From Flavobacterium sp. (GTDB taxonomy: Bacteria > Bacteroidota > Bacteroidia > Flavobacteriales > Flavobacteriaceae): a stretch of DNA of 64,000 nt. The translations under genes were made by a program, and so were the position numbers. Each line of letters starts with the position of its first letter. Positions within the stretch are counted from its first letter, which is position 1. The notes beneath the pieces were generated by a model. The model was not told the DNA's origin, did not search any database, and saw only the letters and a program-made list of their open reading frames with translations. Shown here piece by piece: positions 8,816 to 18,146 of the stretch. The stretch lies in the NCBI RefSeq assembly GCF_024710485.1, contig NZ_JANJUQ010000038.1, positions 93,184 to 157,183 on the forward strand, read 5' to 3'.

Positions 8816-9316
8816 CTATTTTAACATTCCTTTAGTGGTTGACGAAGACAATAATAGGTTCTGTTTTTTACCGTTGTTATTGAATTGGATGATGTTTTGC
8901 TGTTCCTCATGAACTTCAGTAAGGATACTGTTTTCAACTTCTATCTTATTGATCTTACTTACTTCTTTTATAGTTAGATAGCAAATCACCACATTGTTTT
9001 CTTGCTCGTGACTGTGGTAATTCATGGGTTTGTGTTGGCCGTTCAAATAGATTTTAAACTTGTCCGTTAAGTATTTTTTCATCAGCGCAACATCTTCCGG
9101 TGTTTCGTTCTCGTCTCCTACATTAGTTTGCTTTTTGTAGGCTTTGGCTAAGGCATCATTCAAATCATCCATAAAAATACGGGTAGTGATTTCAAGTCGT
9201 TTTTTTTGCGGCACAAAATCTACTTGGTAAATCCCAACATAAAATCGATGTATCGATAGCGATGTTAATCCGACAAAAAGAAGTAACAATGTCGATATTT
9301 TGAGAACTTTTTTCAT
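8816..9316 (-). CDS. DUF6702-family exported protein
   Basis: About 166 residues starting at ATG 9316; an alternative ATG at 9322 adds two residues. There is an N-terminal hydrophobic signal (LKISTLLLLFVGLTSLSIHRFYVG). The body carries RLEITTRIFMDDLNDAL and the YLTIKEVSKI segment characteristic of DUF6702, a small Bacteroidota family found next to M1 peptidases. Its function is unknown. The stop of the upstream gene lies within a few bases of this start, so both are likely in one transcript with the peptidase downstream. Confidence 0.8.
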   Translation of the reverse strand: MKKVLKISTLLLLFVGLTSLSIHRFYVGIYQVDFVPQKKRLEITTRIFMDDLNDALAKAYKKQTNVGDENETPEDVALMKKYLTDKFKIYLNGQHKPMNYHSHEQENNVVICYLTIKEVSKINKIEVENSILTEVHEEQQNIIQFNNNGKKQNLLLSSSTTKGMLK

Positions 9317-9322
9317 TATCAT

Positions 9323-10087
9323 TTATTGTTTGTCGTCATTGAGAACGGCTAAATACTGCGAGGCCAATTCACTCAATCGAAACTTCGCTAACCCTTTATT
9401 TTTTCGGTTCATATAGTCACCCAACTTGGTATCATCTGCAATATAGTAGAGAAAACCTTTGACGTATTCTTCCGGAATTTTAAGGCGATTGGTAAAATAA
9501 TCCGTTTTAAATTGGTTTTCCACTTTGGTCATTAAACGCTCTTTTCTTTCTACTTCCAACTCTTTTTTCAACATAGCTGTTCTACCCGAAATAGCATTAA
9601 AAAGCGGGTCTAAACCAAACGAGCCTCCGGACATTAACCCTGCAGAAGCTGTAAAATCAACAGAGGAAGCCGTTTTCAATCGGCGTTCGGCCGGAGTATA
9701 TTTTTTGGCCGGTTTTCTTAAAATCCCCATCGAAACAGCGTTAATATTGCTGTAATCTTTGATTTCAAGCTCATCCAAAGCAATGACTTTAGGATTCAGT
9801 TGTGTCACTAACAATGTCTTTTTTAAATCGGTTTCGCTGATGACTATTTTTTTTGTTTCCGTTTGTAAACTCTGAAACTGCAAAGTATCACCAACTTTAA
9901 CAAATAGCGTATAATTACCTGATTCATCGGTAGCCGTGACCGATTCCGAGCGAAGATTATAAACATTAACTTCACGCAACTCTTTGACTGCAGCAATCAC
10001 TTTGCCTTTCAAAAACACCAAATCACCGGACTGAGCCAATCCTGAAAAAGAACTCAGAAAAAGAATTAGAGAGAAAAGTGGTTTCAT
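9323..10087 (-). CDS. Carboxypeptidase-regulatory-like domain protein, exported
   Basis: 254 residues from ATG 10087, beginning with a signal peptide MKPLFSLILFLSSFSGLAQ. Residues about 22-100 form a CarboxypepD_reg-like beta-sandwich (VFLKGKVIAAVKELREVNVYN ... ESGNYTLFVKVGDTLQFQ). This domain is common in Bacteroidota surface proteins and TonB receptors, but no receptor barrel follows. Longer starts at 10105 and 10114 exist; a minus-strand TATTTTTG box at 10112-10119 makes 10114 unlikely. It is probably the first gene of the operon leading into DUF6702 and the M1 peptidase. Confidence 0.8.
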   Translation of the reverse strand: MKPLFSLILFLSSFSGLAQSGDLVFLKGKVIAAVKELREVNVYNLRSESVTATDESGNYTLFVKVGDTLQFQSLQTETKKIVISETDLKKTLLVTQLNPKVIALDELEIKDYSNINAVSMGILRKPAKKYTPAERRLKTASSVDFTASAGLMSGGSFGLDPLFNAISGRTAMLKKELEVERKERLMTKVENQFKTDYFTNRLKIPEEYVKGFLYYIADDTKLGDYMNRKNKGLAKFRLSELASQYLAVLNDDKQ

Positions 10088-10298
10088 TGGTAAGCGCTTT
10101 TGCATTTTTTTCAAAAATAGGAATAGTATTTTTCATCTGCTTAGTTCAAGCTGAGATATTTTTAAAGTCAGCTCATCATAAATCCATTGGAATATTATTT
10201 CTTAAAAACAATTCTTGCCAAGTAAAAGTATTTGCTTCGGCTCATAAATAAATGCCAACAAGCTGGTAATTTTATGTTAAATAAAACAACAAATGAAT

Positions 10299-10306
10299 TA
10301 CTTTTG
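10299..10306 (+). promoter_or_regulatory. -7 box TACTTTTG for pepE
   Basis: Matches TAnnTTTG 18 bases before the chosen ATG at 10325. It fixes the start by lying inside the longer open frame. Confidence 0.5.
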
Positions 10307-10324
10307 AAGAAGAATCAACACAAG

Positions 10325-11038
10325 ATGAAAAAATTAATTATTGCCAGCACCTCAACAGTTCACGGAGGAAGTTATTTGGATTATTTATTACCTGGATTAG
10401 CACATCATTTTAAAGATTGTAACGAAATACTTTTTATTCCTTATGCCCGTCCGGGCGGAATTACACACGAAGAATACACCACTAAAATTGGTGACGCTTT
10501 TAAGTCGATTGAAAAATCCGTTAGAGGAATACACGAATTTGAAAATCCTACTGAAGCCATTCAAAAAGCTCAGGGTATTTTTACCGGCGGGGGTAATACT
10601 TTTTTGTTGGTTAGCCAATTGTACAAGAACCAAATCATGTCTGTTTTAGCCGAAGCATTGAACAATGGCACTCCTTATTTAGGCACAAGCGCCGGCAGTA
10701 ACATTACCGGTATCAGTATGCAAACTACTAATGACATGCCGATAATATATCCACCGAGCTTTCAAACCTTAGGCATTATACCGTTTAATTTAAATCCGCA
10801 TTATTTAGATCCTGACACCAACAGCAAACATATGGGGGAAACCCGCGAAACCAGAATCAAAGAATTTCATGCTTTCAATACGACTCCGGTTTTAGGTTTG
10901 CGTGAAGGCAGTTGGTTGGAAGTAACCGACGAAAAAATACTATTGAAAGGTCCGTTGACTGCCCGATTGTTTCTACCTAATAAAAATGCGGAAGAATTGG
11001 CTCCGGAAACTGATTTGGCTTATTTGGGAACGCTGTAA
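10325..11038 (+). CDS. pepE: Dipeptidase E (alpha-aspartyl dipeptidase, family S51)
   Basis: 237 residues. It cleaves dipeptides with N-terminal Asp in the cytoplasm. The nucleophile serine is in GTSAGSN, the active-site His in NPHYLD, and the conserved GGGNTF loop precedes them. No signal peptide is seen in the short form. The frame is open from 10232, but the -7 box TACTTTTG at 10299-10306 lies inside that extension, so I start at MKKLIIAS (10325). Confidence 0.93.
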   Translation: MKKLIIASTSTVHGGSYLDYLLPGLAHHFKDCNEILFIPYARPGGITHEEYTTKIGDAFKSIEKSVRGIHEFENPTEAIQKAQGIFTGGGNTFLLVSQLYKNQIMSVLAEALNNGTPYLGTSAGSNITGISMQTTNDMPIIYPPSFQTLGIIPFNLNPHYLDPDTNSKHMGETRETRIKEFHAFNTTPVLGLREGSWLEVTDEKILLKGPLTARLFLPNKNAEELAPETDLAYLGTL

Positions 11039-11100
11039 AATGCTACCTCAAATATGCAAATTGATTAGTAGTAAAACATCAATTGGAAACAACATAAATA

Positions 11101-11130
11101 AAAAAACCTCTAACATGAATTAGAGGTTTT
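11101..11130 (-). terminator. Terminator of tRNA-Gly(TCC)
   Basis: A perfect 9-bp stem, AACCTCTAA (11105-11113) with TTAGAGGTT (11120-11128), and a six-base loop. On the minus strand it is followed by a T run just after the tRNA 3' end. It could also act for pepE on the plus strand. Confidence 0.8.
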
Positions 11131-11138
11131 CATTTCAG

Positions 11139-11211
<73 letters not shown>

Positions 11212-11222
11212 ATTTGTGAGTG

Positions 11223-11254
11223 CAAATATATAGAATAAGTTTCCTTTGATGCAA
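11223..11254 (-). promoter_or_regulatory. Promoter of tRNA-Gly(TCC)
   Basis: On the minus strand, TTG at 11252-11254 is followed after 21 bases by TATATTTG at 11223-11230. The tRNA 5' end lies 12 bases further on. Confidence 0.6.
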
Positions 11255-11331
11255 ATTTTTTTAAAAAAAATTATTGCAAAATCGGGATTCATTTATAACC
11301 CAAACAAAACCAAATTGTTAGAAAAAAGCCC

Positions 11332-11775
11332 ATGATTACCATTCGAATAATAACAGCTGAAGCAAGCTATCCTGTCCGACATGAAGTGTTGAGAAAAGGT
11401 AAACCAATCGATTCTTGCCGTTTTGAAGGTGATGAGCTGCCTACCACAAACCATTACGGCTTGTTTGACAATGATAAGTTACAAGCCATCATATCATTAT
11501 TTGAGAATTCCAATCCTATTTTTGAAGAAAATAAACAAATGCAAATCAGAGGTATGGCCGTTTTAGAACATAACCAAGGTAAAGGTTACGGCAAACAATT
11601 GGTACAATATTGCGAAAATTTGTTAGTGGCTTCCGACACTGCGTTGATTTGGTTCAATGCTCGGGAAAACGCCAGAGGTTTTTATCAAAAATTAGGATAC
11701 ACCATACAAGGAGAGCCTTTCAACATTGAAGGCATTGGAATACACTATGTAATGTGGAAAAAATTAAGCGTTTAG
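11332..11775 (+). CDS. GNAT-family N-acetyltransferase
   Basis: 147 residues. The acetyl-CoA binding motif A is visible as IRGMAVLEHNQGKGYGKQL, with the Q-x-x-G-x-G loop (NQGKGYG), and ARENARGFYQKLGY gives the motif B region. The N-terminus EVLRKGKPIDSCRFEGDE resembles GNAT proteins annotated only as acetyltransferases of unknown substrate. The last 12 bases overlap the 3' end of the convergent L,D-transpeptidase-like gene. Confidence 0.88.
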   Translation: MITIRIITAEASYPVRHEVLRKGKPIDSCRFEGDELPTTNHYGLFDNDKLQAIISLFENSNPIFEENKQMQIRGMAVLEHNQGKGYGKQLVQYCENLLVASDTALIWFNARENARGFYQKLGYTIQGEPFNIEGIGIHYVMWKKLSV

Positions 11776-12471
11776 CTTGGCTACAATCTCTTCTTTGGCA
11801 GCTGGATGATAAATGAACAAACAAGATTTATCTTTAATCACATTGATGATTTTCTCATTCATTTCTAACGGAACAGCAGGACAACCCTGACTTCTGCCCA
11901 AGCGTTTGTTTTGTTTAATAAAAGATTCCGACACATAATCGGCTCCGTGAATAACTACGGCTCTTTCACGAGCTTTGTCGTTTAAACCTTTTTGCAAACC
12001 ATCCAATTTCAAGGACAAACCGTGTTTGCCTTTGTAAATTTCGGCGGTAGCATAAAAACCTAAACTACTTTGGTACGATTCGGCTTTGTTAGAAAAAACT
12101 CGGGCAATGTCTTCACCGGTATTTCTGCCGTGCGCTACTAAAGTTTGGAATAAAACAATGTTTTTATCTAAATCGATTACCCAAAGTCTTTTAGCCGTTG
12201 AAGACAAACTAAAATCAACCAAAGTCAAAATATTTTTTTTGATAATCCCTTTCTCTTTCAAAACTTGAAATCCTTCGACGGCTATTCTAAAGCTTTCGAA
12301 ACTGGGTAAAGCGAAAGAATTTGCATCTAACTGATTGTAAGCGGCCACAACTTTAGACTCGGTATCTACTGTTGTGGTTGGAACTTTTACTGGTGGATTG
12401 GTTTTGTCAGGAAAACTGTCGAAAGACATCAACAGCACTAAAAACACTAAGAAAAAAGACTTATAATTCAT
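11764..12471 (-). CDS. Murein L,D-transpeptidase catalytic-domain family protein (YkuD-like)
   Basis: 235 residues with an N-terminal signal or anchor (FFLVFLVLLMSFDSFP). The C-terminal domain holds the His of VVIHGADYVSES and the cysteine in SQGCPAVPLEM. This His and S-x-G-C-P pattern is that of the YkuD_2 family related to L,D-transpeptidases. It probably acts on peptidoglycan in the periplasm, but activity is inferred. A minus-strand -7 box TATATTTG lies at 12508-12515. The gene overlaps the convergent GNAT gene by 12 bases. Confidence 0.85.
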   Translation of the reverse strand: MNYKSFFLVFLVLLMSFDSFPDKTNPPVKVPTTTVDTESKVVAAYNQLDANSFALPSFESFRIAVEGFQVLKEKGIIKKNILTLVDFSLSSTAKRLWVIDLDKNIVLFQTLVAHGRNTGEDIARVFSNKAESYQSSLGFYATAEIYKGKHGLSLKLDGLQKGLNDKARERAVVIHGADYVSESFIKQNKRLGRSQGCPAVPLEMNEKIINVIKDKSCLFIYHPAAKEEIVAKLNA

Positions 12472-12507
12472 TGAAATTTATAGGTTTAGCATCAAACTTG
12501 GGTTGGG

Positions 12508-12515
12508 CAAATATA
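12508..12515 (-). promoter_or_regulatory. -7 box TATATTTG for the L,D-transpeptidase-like gene
   Basis: Matches the TAnnTTTG consensus on the minus strand, 37 bases before the ATG at 12471. Confidence 0.45.
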
Positions 12516-12612
12516 AAGCATAATTTTTCTAAAGCAAATTTTTCAATACCAATTAAGCAAATTTTAATCTTTTAACCCCATAACAATCAATCAGTTTAAT
12601 TTTAACAGAGAA

Positions 12613-12642
12613 TTGGAAATATCAATTAAATAATTACTTTTG
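12613..12642 (+). promoter_or_regulatory. Canonical flavobacterial promoter TTG-N19-TACTTTTG
   Basis: TTG at 12613-12615, exactly 19 bases, then TACTTTTG at 12635-12642, followed by ATG at 12663. Both elements and the spacing match the known Bacteroidota housekeeping consensus. Confidence 0.75.
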
Positions 12643-12662
12643 TTCGTCAAACAACAATATTA

Positions 12663-15122
12663 ATGTCGAATCATTCTTACTTTTTTTTCTGCTTAGTCAT
12701 GCTCTTTTCAGGCGTAGTTTTTGGTCAGAAAAAAACTCTTTTAACAAAAAGTACTTCAGAAAAAATTGTAATCGACGGAAAGTTTAACGAGGCTTCTTGG
12801 GCTAATGCCGATGTAGCCAAAGATTTCCTCATGATAGAACCTGACAACGGAAAACCCATAGCAGAGGGTAAAAGAACCGAAGTCAAAGTAATTTACGACA
12901 ACAGTGCCATATACATTGCTGCTACATTACACGATGACGAACCTTCAAAAATTTTAAGTGAATTTACCCTAAGAGACGATTTTGCCGTAGCCGATCATTT
13001 TGGTGTTTTGCTAAACGGATACAACGATGGCCAACAAGAATTCCGTTTTTTTGTTAGCGCCGCAGGAGTTCAACAAGACGGTGTTTATACCGAAGCTTAC
13101 GGCGAAGATTTTTCATGGGATGCTATTTGGGACAGCCATGTAGAAATTACCAACTTCGGCTGGACCGTTGAAATGAGAATTCCTTATGCAGCGCTCCGTT
13201 TTCCTTCCGAAAAAAAGCAAACCTGGGGCATTAATTTTTACCGAGAAATTCGACGCGATCGCCAACAATATTCGTGGTCACTTTTAGACCGAAAAATTGA
13301 AAACGAAAGCATACAAGCCGGTATTTTAGAAGGTATAGAAAACATTGAAACGCCTACCCGATTGTTTTTGATTCCCTATGCTTCCCAGTATTTTTATTCC
13401 AATACTTCCCAAAGAACCTACGGTGAATTCCGCGGCGGAATGGATATCAAATACGGAATCAACGATGCCTTTACTTTAGATGCCATATTGATTCCCGATT
13501 TTGGGCAAACCAAGTTTGACAACGTAGAGTTGAACTTAACGGCTTTTGAGCAACAGTTTGCTGAAAACCGTCCTTTCTTTACCGAAGGAACAGACCTCTT
13601 TAACAAAGGTGATTTATTGTATACCCGTAGGATTGGCGAAACTCCGGATTACCTGAATGTAGCCGATAACGAAACGGTTCTAGACCAACCCAGCACTATC
13701 AAACTAATTAATGCATTCAAAGTGTCCGGGCGAACCAAAAACGGATTGGGAATTGGTGTATTGAATGCAGTTTCGGAAAAAACCAGTGTTCACATCAAAG
13801 ACAACGATACCAATACCACCCGACTCGAAACCCTTTCGCCGCTTACCAACTACAATGTTTTGGTGCTTGATCAACGTTTTCGCAAAAACTCCTCGGTATC
13901 TTTTATTAATACCAATGTTATGCGTAACGGAACATTTCGTGATGCCAATGTTTCCGCCTTGGTTTGGGACTTAAACACTAAGAAAAACACGTATAATGTT
14001 TCGGGGAACTTTAAATACAGCTACATCAACAATCATTCTGACCTTGAAGACAAAAAAGGCATCAGCGCCTATTTGAACATTGGAGAAACCAGTGGCAAAT
14101 TCCGTCATAGCTTCGGTGGAGTCTACACTTCTGACGATTATGACAACAACGATTTAGGTATTAATTTTCAAACCCATTATCACGGACTGTATTTCAACTC
14201 GAGCTATCGTATTTTAAACCCTAACAGCGTTTTTAACACCTTCTATGCCTCGTTGAATAATTATTCGGAGTTTGACAACAGGACAGGCCGAATTCAATCG
14301 GGCTACATGCGCCTGAATTTCAACACTACCGATAAAAAGAACGACTACTATGGCTTTGGCGGTACTATTAGCCCTTTAAAGGTTTATGATTTTTACGAAC
14401 CGCGTTCTTTCAACGAGGAAAAGTTTGTAATGATTCCGGAAAGTTACAATGCCTATGTCTATTATTCGAGTAATTACAATCGGAAATTTGCATTGGATAT
14501 CAATCCATTTGTAACCAAATTTAACGAAAAAGGGCGCATCAACTATGGTTTTGTTTTCAGTCCGAGATACCGTTTCAGCGACCGATTTGCCTTGATTTAC
14601 AATTTTACCCTCAACCGACAAAACAACAACATCGGTTGGATTGCCTTTGACGAAGACGACAATACTATTTTCGCCCGAAGAAACCGAATAACGTACACCA
14701 ACACGCTGCAAGGAAAATATTCGATTAACGACAAAATGAATTTCAATCTGAATGTTCGTCATTATTGGTCCTACGTTACTAATCATGATATACTGACCCT
14801 ACAAGACGACGGCGGATTTTTACCCAATACAACCTATACCGAAAACCGAAATTCGAACCTCAACTTATGGAACTTGGACTTAACCTATTCTTGGTGGTTT
14901 GCGCCGGGTAGTCAGGTCTCTGTTTTGTACCGCAATAATTCGTACCTATTCAGTCGTAATTTCGACCGTCAGTTTGAATCCAATCTGCGCGATGCAGTAA
15001 ACAACGATAATTTGAACCATGTTTTCTCTATCAGCGTTCGTTATTTTATCGATTACAACTCGGTTAAAAATTCGCGTTTTTACAATTCGTTTACCAAACC
15101 TAAAACGAGAGAACGCTTCTAA
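12663..15122 (+). CDS. DUF5916 outer-membrane protein with N-terminal CBM9-like domain
   Basis: 819 residues with a signal peptide ending near VVFGQ. Residues about 30-220 resemble a family-9 carbohydrate-binding-like sandwich: IVIDGKFNEASWANADVAKDF at the start and WTVEMRIPYAALRF later. The rest (about 230-819) is DUF5916, ending in many alternating amphipathic strands as in an outer-membrane beta-barrel, with a final VRYFIDYNS strand. Some databases label such proteins hydrolases, but I see no catalytic motif. It probably sits in the outer membrane. It is monocistronic, with a textbook promoter just upstream. Confidence 0.85.
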   Translation: MSNHSYFFFCLVMLFSGVVFGQKKTLLTKSTSEKIVIDGKFNEASWANADVAKDFLMIEPDNGKPIAEGKRTEVKVIYDNSAIYIAATLHDDEPSKILSEFTLRDDFAVADHFGVLLNGYNDGQQEFRFFVSAAGVQQDGVYTEAYGEDFSWDAIWDSHVEITNFGWTVEMRIPYAALRFPSEKKQTWGINFYREIRRDRQQYSWSLLDRKIENESIQAGILEGIENIETPTRLFLIPYASQYFYSNTSQRTYGEFRGGMDIKYGINDAFTLDAILIPDFGQTKFDNVELNLTAFEQQFAENRPFFTEGTDLFNKGDLLYTRRIGETPDYLNVADNETVLDQPSTIKLINAFKVSGRTKNGLGIGVLNAVSEKTSVHIKDNDTNTTRLETLSPLTNYNVLVLDQRFRKNSSVSFINTNVMRNGTFRDANVSALVWDLNTKKNTYNVSGNFKYSYINNHSDLEDKKGISAYLNIGETSGKFRHSFGGVYTSDDYDNNDLGINFQTHYHGLYFNSSYRILNPNSVFNTFYASLNNYSEFDNRTGRIQSGYMRLNFNTTDKKNDYYGFGGTISPLKVYDFYEPRSFNEEKFVMIPESYNAYVYYSSNYNRKFALDINPFVTKFNEKGRINYGFVFSPRYRFSDRFALIYNFTLNRQNNNIGWIAFDEDDNTIFARRNRITYTNTLQGKYSINDKMNFNLNVRHYWSYVTNHDILTLQDDGGFLPNTTYTENRNSNLNLWNLDLTYSWWFAPGSQVSVLYRNNSYLFSRNFDRQFESNLRDAVNNDNLNHVFSISVRYFIDYNSVKNSRFYNSFTKPKTRERF

Positions 15123-15140
15123 AAAATCAATTTTATCCCT

Positions 15141-15148
15141 TATCTTTG
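15141..15148 (+). promoter_or_regulatory. -7 box TATCTTTG for gpmI
   Basis: Lies in the 44-base gap after the DUF5916 stop codon and ends 18 bases before the ATG at 15167. It overlaps the in-frame TTG at 15146, which is therefore not a start codon. Confidence 0.55.
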
Positions 15149-15166
15149 TCGGGTAAAATGCAACCC

Positions 15167-16693
15167 ATGAACAAGAAAGTAATCCTGATGATTTTAGACG
15201 GTTGGGGCAAATCACCCGACCCGAAAGTTTCCGCTATTGACAACGCCAATGTGCCGTTTATTAATGGTTTATACAAACAATATCCGAATGCCCAATTGAG
15301 AACCGACGGTTTGAACGTAGGTTTACCCGAAGGACAAATGGGAAATTCTGAAGTCGGACATATGAACTTAGGCGCCGGAAGAATCGTCTATCAGGATTTG
15401 GCCAAAATCAACCTGGCCGTAGCCAACAAAACCATGGCACAGGAAAAGCCATTGGTGGCTGCTTTTGAATATGCCAAAGCCAACAATAAAGCGGTTCACT
15501 TTTTAGGGTTGGTTTCCGATGGCGGGGTGCATTCGCATACCTCGCACTTGCGTGGTTTGATTGAGGCTTCTCAAGAATTTGGTTTGGAAAAAGTATTTGT
15601 ACACGCCTTTACCGACGGACGAGATGTTGATCCGAAATCGGGCAAAGGTTATATTGAAGACCTGGAAAAATTCATCGAAAACACTTCGGTAAAAATAGCT
15701 TCAGTAGTTGGTCGTTATTACGCTATGGACCGAGACAAACGTTGGGAACGCGTAAAATTAGCTTACGATTTAGTGGTGAACGGCATGGGAAAACACACGA
15801 CAAATTTAGCAGAAAGTATAGCAGAAAGTTATGCTGAAAACGTAACGGATGAGTTTATTATGCCTTTGGTGAAAGTAGATGCGAACAACCAACCTTTGGC
15901 TACGATTCAAAACGATGACGTGGTGATTTTCTTCAACTTCAGAACCGATAGAGGTCGCGAACTAACCGAAGCCTTATCCCAAAAGGATTTCCACGAGCAA
16001 AACATGCACAAGCTTAATTTGTATTACGTAACAATGACCAATTACGATGACACTTATGAAAATGTTCACGTAATTTACGACAAAGATAACATCACTGAAA
16101 CCTTAGGTGAAGTATTGGAAAAAGCCGGAAAGAAGCAAATCCGAATTGCCGAAACTGAAAAATATCCGCACGTAACGTTTTTCTTTTCGGGCGGACGCGA
16201 AGTACCGTTTGAAGGCGAAACCCGAATTTTGAGAAATTCCCCAAAAGTGGCTACTTACGATTTACAACCCGAAATGAGTGCCTACGAGTTGAAAGACGCT
16301 TTGATTCCGGAATTGGAAAAAGGCGAAGTTGATTTTGTATGTTTGAATTTTGCCAACGGCGACATGGTGGGTCATACCGGCGTAATGGAAGCTGCCATTA
16401 AAGCTTGTGAAGCGGTTGATGTTTGCGTAAAAGAAGTGGTTGAAACCGCTTTGGCAAATGACTACACTACTATAATTATAGCCGATCACGGCAATTGCGA
16501 AACCATGATTAACCCGGACGGCTCGCCTAACACCGCGCATACTACGAATCCGGTGCCGATAATTCTGGTCGATAAAGATCATATCCGAGTGCATGACGGC
16601 GTTTTAGGTGATATTGCACCAACCATTTTAGAATTGATGGACATTCCGAAACCGGAAGTCATGACCGGAAAATCACTTTTAGTAAGACTATAA
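15167..16693 (+). CDS. gpmI: 2,3-bisphosphoglycerate-independent phosphoglycerate mutase
   Basis: 508 residues from ATG 15167 (MNKKVILMILDGWG). It interconverts 3- and 2-phosphoglycerate in glycolysis and gluconeogenesis using two Mn ions. Metal and catalytic residues seen are Asp in LDGWG, the phosphoserine in MGNSEVGHMN, VHSHTSHL, GRYYAMDRDKRWERV, and the C-terminal IIADHGNCE and AHTTNPVP. Length is normal. An ATG at 15158 would add three residues. It ends in a strong terminator shared with the convergent CoA transferase gene. Confidence 0.96.
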   Translation: MNKKVILMILDGWGKSPDPKVSAIDNANVPFINGLYKQYPNAQLRTDGLNVGLPEGQMGNSEVGHMNLGAGRIVYQDLAKINLAVANKTMAQEKPLVAAFEYAKANNKAVHFLGLVSDGGVHSHTSHLRGLIEASQEFGLEKVFVHAFTDGRDVDPKSGKGYIEDLEKFIENTSVKIASVVGRYYAMDRDKRWERVKLAYDLVVNGMGKHTTNLAESIAESYAENVTDEFIMPLVKVDANNQPLATIQNDDVVIFFNFRTDRGRELTEALSQKDFHEQNMHKLNLYYVTMTNYDDTYENVHVIYDKDNITETLGEVLEKAGKKQIRIAETEKYPHVTFFFSGGREVPFEGETRILRNSPKVATYDLQPEMSAYELKDALIPELEKGEVDFVCLNFANGDMVGHTGVMEAAIKACEAVDVCVKEVVETALANDYTTIIIADHGNCETMINPDGSPNTAHTTNPVPIILVDKDHIRVHDGVLGDIAPTILELMDIPKPEVMTGKSLLVRL

Positions 16694-16723
16694 AAAAAGC
16701 CCCGAAGATTCGGGGCTTTTTTT
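16692..16723 (+). terminator. Bidirectional terminator between gpmI and the CoA transferase gene
   Basis: AAAGCCCCGAA and TTCGGGGCTTT form a GC-rich stem flanked by A and T runs on both sides. Its right end overlaps the stop codon of the minus-strand gene. Confidence 0.85.
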
Positions 16724-17990
16724 ATTTCAACATTTCATAATAACTTCTTTCGATGTTTTCCTGATGGTTTGGATGGGCAATTTTAACCATTTCGTCAATA
16801 CGTTGCTTAAGGGTTTTACCGTACAAATTGGCTATGCCGTTTTCGGTAATAATGTATTGCACATGAGAACGCGTAGTTACTACACCGGCTCCTTGTTTAA
16901 GATACGGTACTATGCGGCTCTCGCCTCTTTTGGTAATGGAAGGCAAAGCAATGATGGCTTTTCCGCCATCGCTTAAAGACGCGCCTCGAATGAAATCCAT
17001 TTGACCGCCAACTCCTGAATACATATGCGCTCCGATGGAATCAGCACAAACCTGACCCGTAACATCGACTTCAATGGCCGAATTGATAGCCACCATTTTA
17101 GGGTTTTTGCGAATACGCGCTGTATCGTTCACCATGGAAGATTCCTTCATTTCGATAAACGGATTGTCGCTTACAAAATCGTATAGTCGCTTCGAACCGA
17201 TTAAAAAAGTGGCTAACACTCGACCGCGCAAGGTGCCTTTATAATTACAATTGATGACATCGCTTTCGATTAAATCGATGACACCGTCAGAGAACATTTC
17301 GGTGTGTAAGCCTAAATCTTTATGGTTTTTTAATTTGCTCAAAGCCGCATTTGGTATAGAACCAATACCCATTTGCAAAGTGCTTCGGTCTTCAATTAAA
17401 GAAGCCACGTACTCACCTATTTTTTCTTCTTCTTTGGAAAAAGGAGAAGGTTCATGACCAAAAATAGGTACGTTAACGTCCACCAAATAATCAATTTCGG
17501 ATTCGTGTAAAATACCATCGCCAAAGGTTCTCGGCATTTGCGGATTGACTTGGGCAATCACAATTTTCGCGTTTTCAATAGCCGCTAAAGTAGCCTCAAC
17601 GGAAACCCCTAAGGAACAGTAACCGTGACGATCCGGTGGTGAAACATGAATAAAAGCCACATCAATCAACAAAACTTTTTTGCGAAACAAATGAGGTAAT
17701 TCGCTTAAAAATACCGGCGTATACGAACCGTTTCCGGCTTTTAAAGTATGGCGGACATTGGCTCCGATAAAAAAGGAGTTCACATGAAAACTATCCGCTA
17801 AATCCGGATTGGCATAAGGCGCATCCCCTTCGGTATGTAAGTGACAAACTTCAACATTCCTTAACTCGGCGGCTCTCTCGGCTAGGGCTTTGGTTAATAC
17901 AGAAGGTGTAGCCGCAGCAGCCTGGACATACACTCGGTCGTTTGATTTTACTACTTTGACTGCTTCCGCAGCGGTAACATATTTGCTCAT
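16722..17990 (-). CDS. Acetyl-CoA hydrolase/transferase family protein
   Basis: A 422-residue CoA-transferase of the Cat1/4-hydroxybutyrate CoA-transferase type, which moves CoA between acyl groups or hydrolyses acetyl-CoA. Visible segments are the N-terminal AAEAVKVVKSNDRVYVQ, the loop MGIGSIPNAAL, the GVGGQMDFIRGA motif near the C-terminus, and YIITENGIANLYGKT at the end. The substrate is not deducible. The frame extends to a TTG at 18008, but a minus-strand TAATTTTG box overlaps that codon (18006-18013), so ATG 17990 is the start. Confidence 0.9.
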   Translation of the reverse strand: MSKYVTAAEAVKVVKSNDRVYVQAAAATPSVLTKALAERAAELRNVEVCHLHTEGDAPYANPDLADSFHVNSFFIGANVRHTLKAGNGSYTPVFLSELPHLFRKKVLLIDVAFIHVSPPDRHGYCSLGVSVEATLAAIENAKIVIAQVNPQMPRTFGDGILHESEIDYLVDVNVPIFGHEPSPFSKEEEKIGEYVASLIEDRSTLQMGIGSIPNAALSKLKNHKDLGLHTEMFSDGVIDLIESDVINCNYKGTLRGRVLATFLIGSKRLYDFVSDNPFIEMKESSMVNDTARIRKNPKMVAINSAIEVDVTGQVCADSIGAHMYSGVGGQMDFIRGASLSDGGKAIIALPSITKRGESRIVPYLKQGAGVVTTRSHVQYIITENGIANLYGKTLKQRIDEMVKIAHPNHQENIERSYYEMLK

Positions 17991-18110
17991 AACTAAAATT
18001 TTGTTCAAAATTATTTCCCAAATCCTTATAAAAATATGACATTTCTCATAAAGCAGGGTTGAAATATGTATAAATAAAAGTTAAAATTTCATAATTAATA
18101 GTTTTACTAT

Positions 18111-18118
18111 TATCTTTG
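18111..18118 (+). promoter_or_regulatory. -7 box TATCTTTG upstream of the LRR gene
   Basis: Good match to TAnnTTTG, 28 bases before the ATG at 18147. This is probably the promoter for the LRR-TerC pair and perhaps for the genes beyond. Confidence 0.6.
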
Positions 18119-18146
18119 CGTCTAAATACATTCAAAATCAATAGCT

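Noticed and set aside
14376..14786. 136-residue minus-strand frame inside DUF5916
   Set aside because: Antisense shadow of a barrel region, with no family features and no promoter.
15146..15166. TTG-initiated N-terminal extension of gpmI
   Set aside because: The TTG lies inside the TATCTTTG -7 box, so it would not be in the mRNA.
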